A stretch of 64,000 bases of DNA from positions 167,501-231,500 of the forward strand of contig CAMXCT020000506.1 of assembly GCA_947184155.2 (NCBI GenBank), given 5' to 3'. Positions within the stretch are counted from its first letter, which is position 1, and every line of letters starts with the position of its first letter. This document shows, in pieces, positions 33,884-44,705 of the stretch. The stretch comes from Cladocopium goreaui (taxonomy: Eukaryota > Sar > Dinophyceae > Suessiales > Symbiodiniaceae). The position numbers were made by a program, and so were the translations under genes. Under the pieces are notes generated by a model, which searched no databases, was not told where the DNA came from, and saw only the letters and a list, made by a program, of their open reading frames with translations.

Positions 33884-36800
33884 GGACGGCCGGCTCCCGG
33901 CCGACTCTACATGATGGTGCAAATGGCAGATGGATGGACTGTACAGTGGAACTTGCAGAAACTCCTGGGGGAGATGTTCGAAAAAGGGCTCGGAAGTGGC
34001 TGCGGGCGGGGGTCTAATCATTAAGGCATTGCGAACCCGAAAGGCAGATGAAATAATATGGTGCACACAGTGCATACCTCGCAAGTTGACCATGCAACCC
34101 AATCATGGCAATCTATGGCAATGTCCCACATGCAAATCCCAATCTAGCCGAATCTAGCGGGTTACATGTTACCGACTGTTGCCGAGGAAGCTTGGGAAGA
34201 AAGAGTTGGAGCGCATCAAAGGTGCTGAAGCAGGCCCACCCAAAGAGGAGCGTGGCCTTTGGAAGGTTGGATTGGAGGCTGAGCTGTAGAGATTTGAGAT
34301 TTTACATGATTTTACCATTTGATAATCTAACACAGCTATGGAAAACGGCTCACTCATAGATTACCTACCTATCAAAAATTGTGATTCTCCATAGCGTTGC
34401 TGCAGGGTAAAGATAAAACTAGACCTATGTGATCTTATGTGTAGCAATTGGGGGGTGTGAACATTGGAACCTGCTTCTACCTCAGCTCATAGACGGATCA
34501 CGGCAGAGATTGGTGCATCTGTGAGGAGCCCAGAGAATCAGCTCCAGTGAATGTGTTGCCTGTGGATCAGGCCAGAATCTGCGTAATTGGCGGCATGGCG
34601 CAACGTGAAACGGTGAAACGTATATCCTTTGGAGAGACATTTGATGACATTTGTAAGAGGAGAACATATAGACTCCTCGCATCTCCTCGCCTTGCTTGGA
34701 GTCTTTTTCCGGGAGATGGTAGTTTCAGGGACGTCAATTCGGGTGCCTCCAAAAGCTGAGGACCGGCCAAATCCACCAAGTTGTCGGACCGGATCCCACC
34801 ATGGTGATGGAATTGACCCCACTTTGACACTCCACACTTGTCAATTGTCGCACATCCCACGCCACATCAATTACAATGTGGTAAACTGTATCGTCGAATC
34901 GTGTGCCCGAATTTGCACAGGTTCATATGGTTCATGAAAACCATTGAAAACCCCAGATGGTAAGACATTTTTTTAAAAAATAATATAGGGCCTATAGGGA
35001 TGGTTTCACAAAAAATCCCCTCCCAAAAAAATGAAGTACCGCTTCACTCAGAGGGCCTTTTCACGATCCGATGCAGTACTGAGTTTCTAAGGGAGTAATG
35101 CAATATGAATATAATATAAGTAATATATACATCTATATATTATATAATATGGTAATCCTTATGTATATTTATATGATATGGTAATGCTTTTAGAAACGAT
35201 GTAACTGAAACTTTTCCATACTTTTCTTTTTTTTTGGGGTTACTATAGGGGGATGTTGGATGAATCTTGTAGCAGGTCGCCTCCTTGGGTCCTGGCCCAG
35301 CGGAAGCGGTGACGGCGCCCTGAAATGCCCCATTCATGGCGGTGGTGTTTCACCAGGAACGATGGCTGGTGGTGTTCATTTGTTTGTGGCATGATTCGGC
35401 ATGATTTTTCTGATTCAAAAAAGGTCATCAGTGTGAAAGCATTGAAAGCCTGGCATGATTCCAACATATTCCAACAAGCTTTCATGTTCTTTGGATGGCT
35501 GGAGTCGGCCCACCAGCCCTTGCTTCAGCGATTTCACTCCGCAGGCGTTTGAAAAGGTGGGACTTTAAAAGACGCCGGAGACACCTGTGGAAAAAGAAAG
35601 GGCCGCTGCCTCTTTCAGAAAGGGCCTGTGGAGGGCTACACGGTTATATACATCTTACGACTTATGACTACATATCGATGTAAAGAGATCCTGCTTTTGA
35701 CATCCTGATGGGATGAAGGCTCTGGTGAATCAGTGAACTGCCAGATTTATTCCAGAGAGGGACAACAAATAGGCAGGAACTGCTGTAGGTTGTTGGCGAT
35801 GTGAAAGCTGGCTGGATCAAGTGCAGTGGCGTGACCACCAAAGTAGTATGATATCTGCTGCGCAGGCCTCTGCAGACCTCTCCAGCTTGCAGGATCTCAT
35901 GGAATATTGATTTGTCTGACACTAGGGTACCATAGGGTACCCCAAAATTTCATGCTGAATCGTCGTTTTCCCATCATTTTCCCATCATTTTCCATGTTCT
36001 AAAAATTTAATGGCCATTTTATATCCCGGTATCCTCCATGGTATCAGATCCATGGCACACCCGGACGTCGCCCATTTCCACCGAACCCGAACCCGGCCGA
36101 CCACATCCGCGTCATGCTGCGCCATGGCACACCCGACGGCACCATTGGCGCCTGGAGTGGGGAAGCCGCAGATAGACAAGTCTAAAATTCATCAGGACAA
36201 TTTCAGAGCAGGCATAGAAATGTCATTTATATTGATATTTACATTTACACTGAATTTACACTTATAACTTATATTTAAAATTATATCATATTTATATCTA
36301 CATCTGCATCTACGAATCTACATCAACATCTACAACCAAATTCCATATCCATATCCGTTCTGCATCTATATCTACATCTGCATCTATGCTGATTTTCTCC
36401 TTACTTTGATTTGCAACTACTGTTGAAGGTAATTTAGTAATACAGTAATCCTTTCACCTGAGGAAGAGTTTCAGCCAGCCAGTACTGATGTTACATTGAA
36501 GGAATTCCAGGTCCAGGATCGAAACCGGTCCATTTCCAAAGGATCAACTGCAATATGTTGACAATCTCCAGGAGCTTTTTTATGCAATGTATTTACTGCG
36601 AGTTTGTGATAACCCATGATGGGTTGACACGGTTGGAGTCCAAACAGAGTGATTGGATCCACTGATGAGAAGTTCTGGTTGCGGGCTCATTTGCGTCGAG
36701 GTCTTCGTGACAGTTCCCCTTGCCATGAAAGGCGGGGCATGTAGGCATTCTTTGCATCGAAACTAAGACCCCCGGGGAATATTGGGTTTATTTTTGTTGA

Positions 36801-37432
36801 CCTACCCTAGCTATGCACACACACGGACACAAATGTGTTATGCATACAATATGTCTCCTTTGCTTCTAAACCCAGGATATTTCCTGGGCTTGAGGGTAAA
36901 CCTTGGTTTTACCAATCATATTGGGGTAAAACTTGATTTTACCCTTGGTTTTACCCCGAAAAACATGGGTTTACCCCTAAACCTTCATTTTCTACCACTT
37001 TTCCCCGCAGCCAAGCACGGTTTTGCAGTGTTAGGTTCGTGCTTGGCTGGCTCAATCGAGGTGAATACATATTTTTGCTTTAAGTATGAACATGTATACG
37101 TAAATGAGTTTGCATATAAGCCAAACCGATGCAAACCCAACCAAAACCATGGATATTCTCCTATTCGTGCTTGGCTGGCTCAATCGAGGGGAATACATAT
37201 TTTTGCTTTAAGTATGAACATTTATACGTAAATGAGTTTGCACATAAGCCAAACCGATGCAAACCCAACCAAAACCACGGATATTCTCCTACCATCGCTT
37301 CTATACATACATATATCCAGTGCAGAATGTTCAAATGGGGTATGTGTGTTTAGTGTGTTTTTGTGTATAGAAACACGCACGCACGTAGGTGTGTTCAAAC
37401 AGGTGTGTTGTTGGCTCGCTCCAGCTGGTCCG
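33884..37432 (+). other. Mostly non-coding stretch
   Basis: Only AT-rich tracts, a degenerate ATCTAC/ATATCC run at about 36290-36390 and GGTTTTACC-rich sequence at about 36890-36990 were found. A short GC-rich open segment at about 36050-36180, with the words HGTPGR and RHGTPDGTIGAW, is a weak exon candidate. The 128-bp tandem duplication at 37036-37291 is listed separately. Confidence 0.45.
37036..37291 (+). repeat. 128-bp tandem duplication
   Basis: Two adjacent copies start at 37036 and 37164 with TTCGTGCTTGGCTGGCTCAA. They differ at only a handful of bases, which indicates a recent local duplication. No coding role is evident. Confidence 0.9.
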
Positions 37433-37800
37433 CAGGTGTCCATTCTTGCCGAAGAAATCCAGCTGGCTGCGTGGTGCCAAGAAATCATAGAGTCACTTGG
37501 CGAATGCTCTGCGTTTTCTGTCCGAACTGGATGCAAAAGAAACATCACGCCCATGTTCGTCCAAATGCTGGGCTCGATTTCAGTCCAAAAACCGGGATGG
37601 GTCCACACCTGTAGTACCAGATGAACATCCATTTTTCCAACCATTTTTGATGTTTACGCAGGTTGACGCTTCTGCTTATGCCATCAGTTCCTTTTGGCAG
37701 CTAGCCTCCCAAGGTCCGAGTCGCTCGAGGACAAACACCACGGCAAAACGGACATCAACCCATTCCTATGCCACGTGATTCGTCACAAGTGGAGGCTGCC
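37433..37800 (+). CDS. Possible exons of an unrecognised gene
   Basis: After a CGCAG acceptor-like site at about 37432, an open segment reads VSILAEEIQLAAWCQEIIES and continues LGECSAFSVRTGCKRN. A second candidate at about 37700-37795 reads ESLEDKHHGKTDINPFLCHV. Both have coding-like composition in AT-rich surroundings. They lie just left of the bipartite retroelement, which may have interrupted a host gene here. No homologue is recognised. Confidence 0.3.
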
Positions 37801-38148
37801 GAGATATTTGGATGATTGGTTGGTAACATGGCTGGTGAATCCATATGAGACCATTTCTGACCACCTGCTGTCTCCAACAGTTTGTGCGGTATCCTGCAAA
37901 ATTGGAAGAACTGAGACACCGGGTCACTTGAACAAAACAACACTAGTTTTTTTTTTCAGAAGGGGACACCCTGGGAGTTCGGTTTTTCACTGCATTCTGC
38001 AACCACTGACACTGCACATGTGCCATGGTTCTCTCACTGCTTTGCAACCATTGACAATATCTGCTTGGTTTTTCTGCAATGGCTAAACAAAACCCAAATC
38101 CAAAAAAAAAAAACCAAAACACAAAAAAAACAAAGAAAACAAAAAAAA

Positions 38149-38255
38149 TGTTTCTTTGCTTGGAACTTGTGGAGAGCAAGTAATGTGTTGACGATATAGT
38201 TGCCAAAATGGCTATGGCTCAAGCTGTTCCCCCTGCGATCCAATACTTTCGAAAA
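38149..38255 (+). repeat. Block P, copy 1 (5' leader of unit 1)
   Basis: This 107-bp block, starting TGTTTCTTTGCTTGGAACTT, matches P2 at 44562-44676 except for an 8-bp deletion in the spliced-leader-like palindrome. It ends in CAATACTTTCGAAAA. An A-rich run lies immediately upstream. Confidence 0.9.
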
Positions 38256-38282
38256 ACACGCTCCGATCCTTTTGTTTTGTCC

Positions 38283-41200
38283 ATGGCGGCTTCTAGTCCA
38301 GTGGCTAGCGAGACTGGCACCGTGGGCTCCTTCTCGTTGATTGGGACGGAGTTGGACGCAGGGGATGATTACATGGTTCTTTCCACCCAGGGGACCGAGG
38401 CTGCGCCGGCCGAGGTTACGACAGAGATTGAAGATGATCCCGCCATCACCAGGGAGACTCTGGCTTCGCAGCTCCATGAGATGGAGAAAGTGATGGCAAA
38501 CTTGGGTTTGGAACCCAAGCTGGAGACAAGTGTGGAATCGTCAAGTGGGCCACCCCCGTCGGGGTTCGTTCATGCAGAGGCAAAGATTCAGACCCAGACA
38601 GCACGGGCCTTAGAGAAGGAGACGTTGACACTCCACATGGATCCGACCACAGAGACCTTCACCATCGAAGGCTGGGCACCTTTGATTCCGGCCCTGCCTC
38701 ACTCGGCTGCCAAGTATTTCAGAGACATTACGCATGGTGAGCTGCATTCCCTTTTGGATGCTTTCCGCAGTTCTCCATGGACGGCATCCTTGGTGGTCAA
38801 GATCGCAGAGGTTTACCACATTTCGAAGCGCGAGGCTGTCCACACACAGATGTTGAAACTCCGGCACACCACTCAGCGTGGGGGATCCATGGTGAATTTG
38901 AAAGAGAAGGACCCTGGAACTTCTCCGCAATTAGTCTGTTCTGATTGCAATGCACCGTGGGGTCAGTTATCCAAATGTTTGCTTTGTCAAGGCTCTCAGC
39001 CTGTTGACCTGTCAATGGCACCTTTGTCAGTAATTGAGGTGGCCGGCCAGTCCTGGCAACTTAGGCTCACTGAGGCGGGACCGACTTGGGTCCCCACAGA
39101 TACTAAGGTTACTAAGGCCTCAGGCTTTGTGGAAGTGGGAGATCTTGGCCGACCTCCCCCTGCGGCAGCTTCGGGCGCCGATACGGGGCTGGTTAGCTTT
39201 TCGGAGCAAGTTCCTGCCTCCCAGCGCATGACACTGCAGCAGCACGTGGTGGCTTTTGGGCAGGACGATATCTTTCATCCAGATGGCGAACGCCCCCCCA
39301 CTATGGATGATCGAGACTCTACTCAAACTGCTGTGATCTTCCACCCCAAGACCATTGAACTGATGCGTTTCAAGGTGGACTTGCTGGCCACCCCAGAAGA
39401 AGAGCTTACGGAAGCGGCACAGGAGGCCAAGCGGAGGAAGAAGGAAATTCAACACCAGCAAGAGACTGTGGCGATGGATGATGAGCTGCATACACTGACT
39501 GCCATCCAGCAGGGTGCACAGGAAACCCAGAATCCGGTCAGTGCCAAGATGCTCCGCCACGCTGACCTCCAGCAGTTCAGGTCCTACCTCAAAAGAAAAC
39601 ATGAAGAAAGTGGCCTCACCTCCTCCTACGAGGCTTTGGTGGCGGCCCAAACCACACAGGAGAGAGCGGCAGCCGCCAACAAGGCACTGGACACAGAGTT
39701 CAGGGATCGACGCAAGGCCCTCAAGCCCATTGAAGTGGCGTCCTTTTCACTGTGGACACCGGCCCTGCAAGAAGCATGGCAGAACAACCTCTTCGCGCCG
39801 GCCATGGGCCCTCAGGGCCCGGAACAATTTGACATGGAGGCACTGAAGCAACCCTACCTCCGAATGAAAGAACTCATCAAGGATAACAAGCCTCCGCTTT
39901 CCCAAGACCGCCTCATGACGGAGTTCCCCAAGACACAACTCGACATGTACACCACGGGGACGGAGATGATATCTTCCCAAGAGGCCCAGTTAGCACGACT
40001 CCTTCCGCCGGACAGCCTGGAACGCAAGTACGCAATCCTTGACTCCATCTTGCAGTACCACAAAGGTGAAGTCAGAGCCTGGGGCGGAGAGTGGGAACTG
40101 CGACAGGGCCCGCTCACGGCACCTGCCTGGGCGAAACCGGCACCCACGACTGAGGTCTTGGCTTTGGAACTCAGGACAAACCCGCTGGGCACCTCCTTCT
40201 ACACGCCCACAACCTACACAGAACAGGTGGTCCTGCAACAGATTTCCGAGGGCAAGCGACCCGCCTTGGACAAGATCATTGGCTTCTTCTGGGCTCCGGG
40301 GACGGCGGTAGCTTCTGGCACCGACGACACCCACCTGGTCCGGAGGGTGCAATCATGGGACCTTCCTTCAATGATCACGATGCTTGGACAGTCCTGGACG
40401 TTCAAGGAGCTCTACCAGGCTTGGTGTGGTATGCCGCTGATCGTCAAACCGATGCGCAGAGGGCATGGGGAAGGCATCCGCCAGAAGAAGATGGCAGAGT
40501 TGGCGGCACACCGGCAGAGGACTTCAGAGATCAAGTCCTTCCTCACTAGTGTGGGCCTCCGGTTTCCCCAATCACAACATGAAATCAAGCTGCTCTACAA
40601 GGAAATCGGCAGCTTTTTGGCTGCCTCGGTTTTCTTAGCCAGAACCCCAGCGGTGGTCTTGGACTTGCCCGAGCAGGACATCCAGGACACAAAGGAGCAG
40701 CTCCGTTTTCGAGCGGTTTGTGATGAGCGCATCACCTTGCCCTTGGATGCTTTAAGACAGCTCCCGGACGTCTTCCAGGCGCTGTCAGCCACTCTGGGGG
40801 CCCACAGCATGGTGCAAGTGCAAGTTGCCTGGCGGTGCAACTGTGAACTATGGTGGGTTGCCCTGGTTCCCCATGAGAAGGCGGAGAGCTTTTATTGCCG
40901 TCTGGGCTACTCCCAGGCAGAGATTGATGGCTTCCTGAAGACTGCGCTGGAACCGGAGGCTCTGCAGGCGACTACGGTAGCTTCGGGCACCGGTAAGTAC
41001 CCAGAGCTCTCCTTGGAGAACGTGGTGTCCATATGCAGCCCCAAGTACAAGAGGGAGCACTACGGCCACCGGGGAGTCCATGCTTTTTGGGGCCGCACGG
41101 ATTGCGGGCTCATCCTCAGCAGCATCAGTCCATGGGAACTGAAGACGAAGGAGGCTGGAGTGACTCGTGGAGGATGGGTCTGCAAGGCCTGCCAGGGCTT

Positions 41201-41543
41201 TTGGCGACAAGGGAAAGGAGCTTCCCGCTTTGTCCAATTGCTTGGAGAACACCGGGGAGTCAAAGTCAATCTCCAACTCATCTTGGATGAGCCACCCCAA
41301 CAGCTGTATAACAGCTGGGTGAAGTCAAGGCTTGAGTACTACAAGCGAGTGGAGCCGATTGCGGCCCCGCGAGATGTGGCCTTGCAAGTTGACCCTGACC
41401 ACACCCAACGCTTGAAGTTTTCTTGCCAGAATGGCCATGCCAATGTCTCCAACGCCATTTGGTCGGTCCTGCTGAGCAACCCTGACCTCGAGGGCCTGCA
41501 GAAGATCAACGCGCTGGCAGCGAGCAGAGTCCGGCCTACCTGA
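38283..41543 (+). CDS. Unit 1 ORF1: large protein of unknown function
   Basis: The ATG at 38283 (MAASSPVASETGTVG) is chosen because unit 2 gag starts at the equivalent spot after block P. The frame also opens at an ATG inside P (38208). The product has about 1,086 residues. A CSDCNAPWGQLSKCLLC zinc-ribbon-like knuckle lies near residues 220-240. A charged helical region (EEELTEAAQEAKRRKKEI) comes near 380. A second pair of cysteines (CKACQGFW) lies near 965. No enzyme motif is recognised. Its place before the recombinase suggests a structural or nucleic-acid-binding role. Three hairpin-motif copies lie inside the frame. No stops interrupt it, which suggests selection or a young copy. Confidence 0.7.
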   Translation: MAASSPVASETGTVGSFSLIGTELDAGDDYMVLSTQGTEAAPAEVTTEIEDDPAITRETLASQLHEMEKVMANLGLEPKLETSVESSSGPPPSGFVHAEAKIQTQTARALEKETLTLHMDPTTETFTIEGWAPLIPALPHSAAKYFRDITHGELHSLLDAFRSSPWTASLVVKIAEVYHISKREAVHTQMLKLRHTTQRGGSMVNLKEKDPGTSPQLVCSDCNAPWGQLSKCLLCQGSQPVDLSMAPLSVIEVAGQSWQLRLTEAGPTWVPTDTKVTKASGFVEVGDLGRPPPAAASGADTGLVSFSEQVPASQRMTLQQHVVAFGQDDIFHPDGERPPTMDDRDSTQTAVIFHPKTIELMRFKVDLLATPEEELTEAAQEAKRRKKEIQHQQETVAMDDELHTLTAIQQGAQETQNPVSAKMLRHADLQQFRSYLKRKHEESGLTSSYEALVAAQTTQERAAAANKALDTEFRDRRKALKPIEVASFSLWTPALQEAWQNNLFAPAMGPQGPEQFDMEALKQPYLRMKELIKDNKPPLSQDRLMTEFPKTQLDMYTTGTEMISSQEAQLARLLPPDSLERKYAILDSILQYHKGEVRAWGGEWELRQGPLTAPAWAKPAPTTEVLALELRTNPLGTSFYTPTTYTEQVVLQQISEGKRPALDKIIGFFWAPGTAVASGTDDTHLVRRVQSWDLPSMITMLGQSWTFKELYQAWCGMPLIVKPMRRGHGEGIRQKKMAELAAHRQRTSEIKSFLTSVGLRFPQSQHEIKLLYKEIGSFLAASVFLARTPAVVLDLPEQDIQDTKEQLRFRAVCDERITLPLDALRQLPDVFQALSATLGAHSMVQVQVAWRCNCELWWVALVPHEKAESFYCRLGYSQAEIDGFLKTALEPEALQATTVASGTGKYPELSLENVVSICSPKYKREHYGHRGVHAFWGRTDCGLILSSISPWELKTKEAGVTRGGWVCKACQGFWRQGKGASRFVQLLGEHRGVKVNLQLILDEPPQQLYNSWVKSRLEYYKRVEPIAAPRDVALQVDPDHTQRLKFSCQNGHANVSNAIWSVLLSNPDLEGLQKINALAASRVRPT
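39164..39179 (+). other. Hairpin motif 1 (compensatory variant)
   Basis: The sequence is GGCAGCTTCGGGCGCC. GGC-GC pairs with GC-GCC around a TTCGG loop, with one bulged A. Relative to the other copies, T to C on the left arm is matched by A to G on the right arm. It lies inside ORF1 and codes AAASGA. Confidence 0.6.
40307..40322 (+). other. Hairpin motif 2
   Basis: The sequence is GGTAGCTTCTGGCACC with loop TTCTG. It lies inside ORF1 and is read as VASGT. Confidence 0.65.
40976..40991 (+). other. Hairpin motif 3
   Basis: The sequence is GGTAGCTTCGGGCACC with loop TTCGG. It lies inside ORF1 and is read as VASGT in the same phase as copy 2. Confidence 0.65.
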
Positions 41544-41587
41544 GAGTAGAGTTTTTGCGAAGGGCTGTTTTACTGACCTGGTGGCCT

Positions 41588-41603
41588 GGTAGCGTCTTGC
41601 ACC
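41588..41603 (+). other. Hairpin motif 4 (after ORF1 stop)
   Basis: The sequence is GGTAGCGTCTTGCACC with loop GTCTT. It is non-coding and starts 45 nt after the ORF1 stop. Confidence 0.65.
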
Positions 41604-42021
41604 AACGTCACCACTCGGTTCTGCAGACACCTTCTCCTTTTGTATGAATATCATTGGTTGCGCACCACGACAAGGGCCAAGACAGGGGCCAGACCGCTGG
41701 GATGCCAGCTCACACAGTGAAAAAGGGAAACCTGCATGTGGCTGCCTCAGAATCATTTACAGCACACTGCTGTTTGACCATTGCTGTGTTTTACCGTGTT
41801 TGACCTTGGTTTGATGTTTTTGTTATCCTTTCGGGCTCCGCCCATTACGCTGATGTGACTGATGTCCATGTGACTTGCACTCAGTTCTGTCCAATTGCAA
41901 CCCGGATAGTTTTTCCTGGGCTTCGGTGTTGTTCTTCCAGCTTGCTTTTTCATGTGTTAGTGCTCCGCACACCCGCAGTACCCTTTTGGGCCAGGCTTGG
42001 CCATAGTAGAGTCGGGACATC

Positions 42022-44261
42022 ATGGAACCCGATCTGGTGCGTAGAACACCGTTTGGCCTGGCAATGGTTCGGCTCCCGGAACACATGCGAGATAGCCTGC
42101 TGGACCATGGAATCTTCCCCACACAAACGGAAGGGGAGTTGTTCATGCAGCTCTGCATGCAACAAGTGCCACCGGACCATCCGGAGGCCATGGATGGGGG
42201 AACCTGGACCTCTCGGGTCCACCCCAGCAATGACATCGACCCAATGAACGTGGCTCACAGTAACTCCATGATGGTGGCTACCACGCCCTGGATGGAAGAC
42301 TTTGTGGCAGACTGCATGAACCGGGTGCCACAACCAGCGCCCCCAGAAGAAAGAGATAGGACCTACGATGCATGTTTCAGCCTCTTCACTTTGATTGCGG
42401 GTGCACCAGATTCAGCCTTCCACACACCCCTTCAACAGCAACAGGAAAGTATGGACCGGGCGAGATGGCGAGCCTTTCATTCACGGCCTCCCATAATGGC
42501 CATTGTGGAGGCCAAATGGCGGCACTGGAAGCCTGGGCGACTCAAGGAAGAGTCGGCGACAACCCAAAGGAAGTTAGAGCTCCACCTCAGAGACCGCTGG
42601 GCAGAAAGGATCATTGGGCTCCTCCTGCCCTTTGCCAAAGACATCCCTTACCTCCATGCGGTCCACGGGGACAATGTTCACCAGGAATACTTGGACCTCC
42701 TTGGAGACACCAGGTTCAGGACCTTGCGTATTCATTGCCTTTGCTTTGAGAGCATCCAGAAATTGGGCTTCAACACAATTCCTTGGAAAGAAAGTGATAT
42801 TAGATCTCTTCTGAACACCCTGAGGGACCAGGAGATCACACCACACAAACTCCAAGGGATATGGAACACCCTAAGATGGTTCTCGGCCAGGTTTGGCCTC
42901 CTTGACCCTGACAGTCTCGAACGCCTCAAGGCAAAAAGGAAGACCATCCAAGAAGGCCTGGTGGAGACCAACATCAAGCCTCAGCGCAAAGCCCAGCTGC
43001 CTTCCAAAGAAGTAATCATGCTTCTGGAAAAGGTTGCATCGGGCGCAGATCCCACTGGCCCAACGACAGCCAAGAGTACCCTGGACAGATACATCTGCGC
43101 CATGGCCAGGTTTCAGGTTGCCTGCAGCGCTCGGTTCAACGACCTGCAGCATACCAGCCCCGGGGGTTACAAGCTCACAGAGACAACACTGGAGCTTCAA
43201 GCCTGGCAGACGAAGACGGTGAGCGCCTTCAGGATCAAGAAGAACCCGGTGCCACTGATTGCACCACTTTACTCCTTCACAGGTTTGGACTGGTGGTCCA
43301 TACTCCCCCAAGCCTGGGACCGCTTGATTGCCCAGGACAGTTCAAGGACATGGACTACCTCATCCCAACAGTCAGCTCTGACTTCACGGGCCTGATTCCC
43401 CGACCGGGACAGGCAGATCGGACCCTCCGATGGTTGAAGGATGCCCTTCATCGTCAAGGAACACTGGAGAGCTCAGCATTCAGACCCCTGAGTTGGCACA
43501 GTTTCCGCGTCTTCATCCCGGACTGTGCATACCAACTGGGTATGCCACGTGATCAACGTCAATACCTGGGCAACTGGACGACCGAGAGCACCGCTGACAT
43601 TTACACCAGAGAAAAACGGAAGGTTGTCCAGAGAGCTTGGACTGCCGTGGCAGATAAACTGGGGAAGCTCGACTTGACGGGGGCCAAGACAGTCCCCATT
43701 GACCTGGACCACAGAGACTGGGACACGGAGATCCTCGAATTGGACCCATCGCCCCCGAGGGACAGTCCAGACAAGTCAGGATCGCCTCCACTCAAATCCA
43801 GGAGGCAGGCCCTTGCCGAGAAGCAGGCGGCCTCTCCAGACTCCTCGACAGGGAGCTGGCAGAAGTTATCATGGTCCCCGGGCCTCCCAGAATCTACACC
43901 ACGGGGGGGCTCCCTCCGAGTGGTTAGTGCCTCCAAGGTCAATCGATCCACTGGACTCATGAACATCCACCTCCTAAACCAGGATGGGAAGGCGGTGGGT
44001 TGTGGATGGCAACCATCAGCTTCCAAAGCTCTTGACCTGAATCCGGAGGACTACAGGCAAGAACCTCACAGATATGCAAAGTGTACCAGGTGCTTCAAGT
44101 CGCATGATTTTCCATCAGGCTGGGGGAACACACACCAGGTTGAACCTGCCAGCACCTCAGATTCGGACTCCGACGCCCTGAGCTCAGACCTCTTCTCAGA
44201 TGATGCCAATGACACAGCGTCGGATGATGACAAGCTCCCAGCTGGGACCCTAGTCAGGTAG
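42022..44261 (+). CDS. Unit 1 tyrosine recombinase (one frameshift)
   Basis: The first frame (42022-43395, from MEPDLVRRTPFGLAMVRLPE) carries the N-terminal and core-binding regions and the first catalytic Arg (CSARFNDLQH, nt ~43132). Coding continues in the -1 frame from about 43335 to 44261, with HSFR (His ~43497, Arg ~43506), GNW (~43575) and the nucleophilic-type Tyr in DIYTRE (~43602). The order R...HxxR...W...Y is that of tyrosine recombinases, which integrate circular DNA. The C-terminal 200 residues are Ser/Pro/Asp-rich. The frame change could be a mutation or a programmed -1 shift; no good slippery heptamer was seen. ORF1 is in a different frame 478 nt upstream. Confidence 0.8.
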
Positions 44262-44286
44262 ACAATTGAGGGGGCCCTCTTTCCAC

Positions 44287-44303
44287 GGTTAGCTTCTGGC
44301 ACC
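44287..44303 (+). other. Hairpin motif 5 (after YR stop)
   Basis: The sequence is GGTTAGCTTCTGGCACC, with a two-base bulge. It starts 26 nt after the recombinase stop codon. Confidence 0.55.
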
Positions 44304-44376
44304 GAGGGAGGGGTCCTACCTTTGGTCGGGCTCCATCCTTCGGTTTGGCGTGGTGGTGTCACCCGACCTTCGGTGT

Positions 44377-44560
44377 GGGTGGATTTTGACGTGTGACACC
44401 ACCACTGCATTTCAGAGTTTCTGTGAAACCATTTGTGATGGATGCGATTGGCATCTGACAGAAACACAGCCGCAAAGCCAACTGCATAACAAAAGGTGCT
44501 GACTGACCGATGCAGTTGCTTTGTTCCGTTTCTGTCATTTTCAATTCTATTCGGGAACAC
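44377..44560 (+). repeat. Block Q, copy 1 (3' end of unit 1)
   Basis: This 184-bp block is identical to 49438-49621. It starts GGGTGGATTTTGACGTGTGA and ends TATTCGGGAACAC, and is followed one base later by block P of unit 2. Perfect identity suggests recent insertion or ongoing homogenisation. Confidence 0.95.
44456..44537 (+). other. Long hairpin in block Q (copy 1)
   Basis: The outer arms TGACAGAAAC (44456-44465) and GTTTCTGTCA (44528-44537) pair perfectly. The inner arms (44473-44487 with 44510-44523) form 14 pairs with a single bulged C: CAAAGC-C-AACTGCAT against ATGCAGTTGCTTTG. The apical loop is about 22 nt. The structure ends 23 nt before the end of Q. Confidence 0.75.
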
Positions 44561-44561
44561 T

Positions 44562-44676
44562 TGTTTCTTTGCTTGGAACTTGTGGAGAGCAAGTAATGTG
44601 TTGACGATATAGTTGCCAAAATGGCTATGCCATTTTGGCTCAAGCTGTTCCCCCTGCGATCCAATACTTTCGAAAA
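44562..44676 (+). repeat. Block P, copy 2 (5' leader of unit 2)
   Basis: This 115-bp copy is complete over the palindrome that is shortened in P1. An ATG inside it (44621) opens a short upstream ORF that overlaps the gag start. Confidence 0.9.
44615..44644 (+). promoter_or_regulatory. Spliced-leader-like palindrome in block P
   Basis: GCCAAAATGGC (44615-44625), a TAT spacer and its exact reverse complement (44629-44639) form an 11-bp inverted repeat. The right part, GCCATTTTGGCTCAAG (44629-44644), is identical to the last 16 nt of the 22-nt dinoflagellate spliced leader as I remember it. P1 has lost 8 bp of it. Confidence 0.65.
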
Positions 44677-44705
44677 CCCACCCACCACTGCCCTACTTTT
44701 CGAAC

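Noticed and set aside
36890..36990. GGTTTTACC/GGTAAAAC words as a telomere-like or protein-binding array
   Set aside because: Copies are few, irregular and in both orientations, and do not match a TTTAGGG-type telomere.
38283..41543. ORF1 as a host gene
   Set aside because: It lies between shared retroelement blocks, starts at the same position relative to P as gag in unit 2, and contains the element's hairpin motif.
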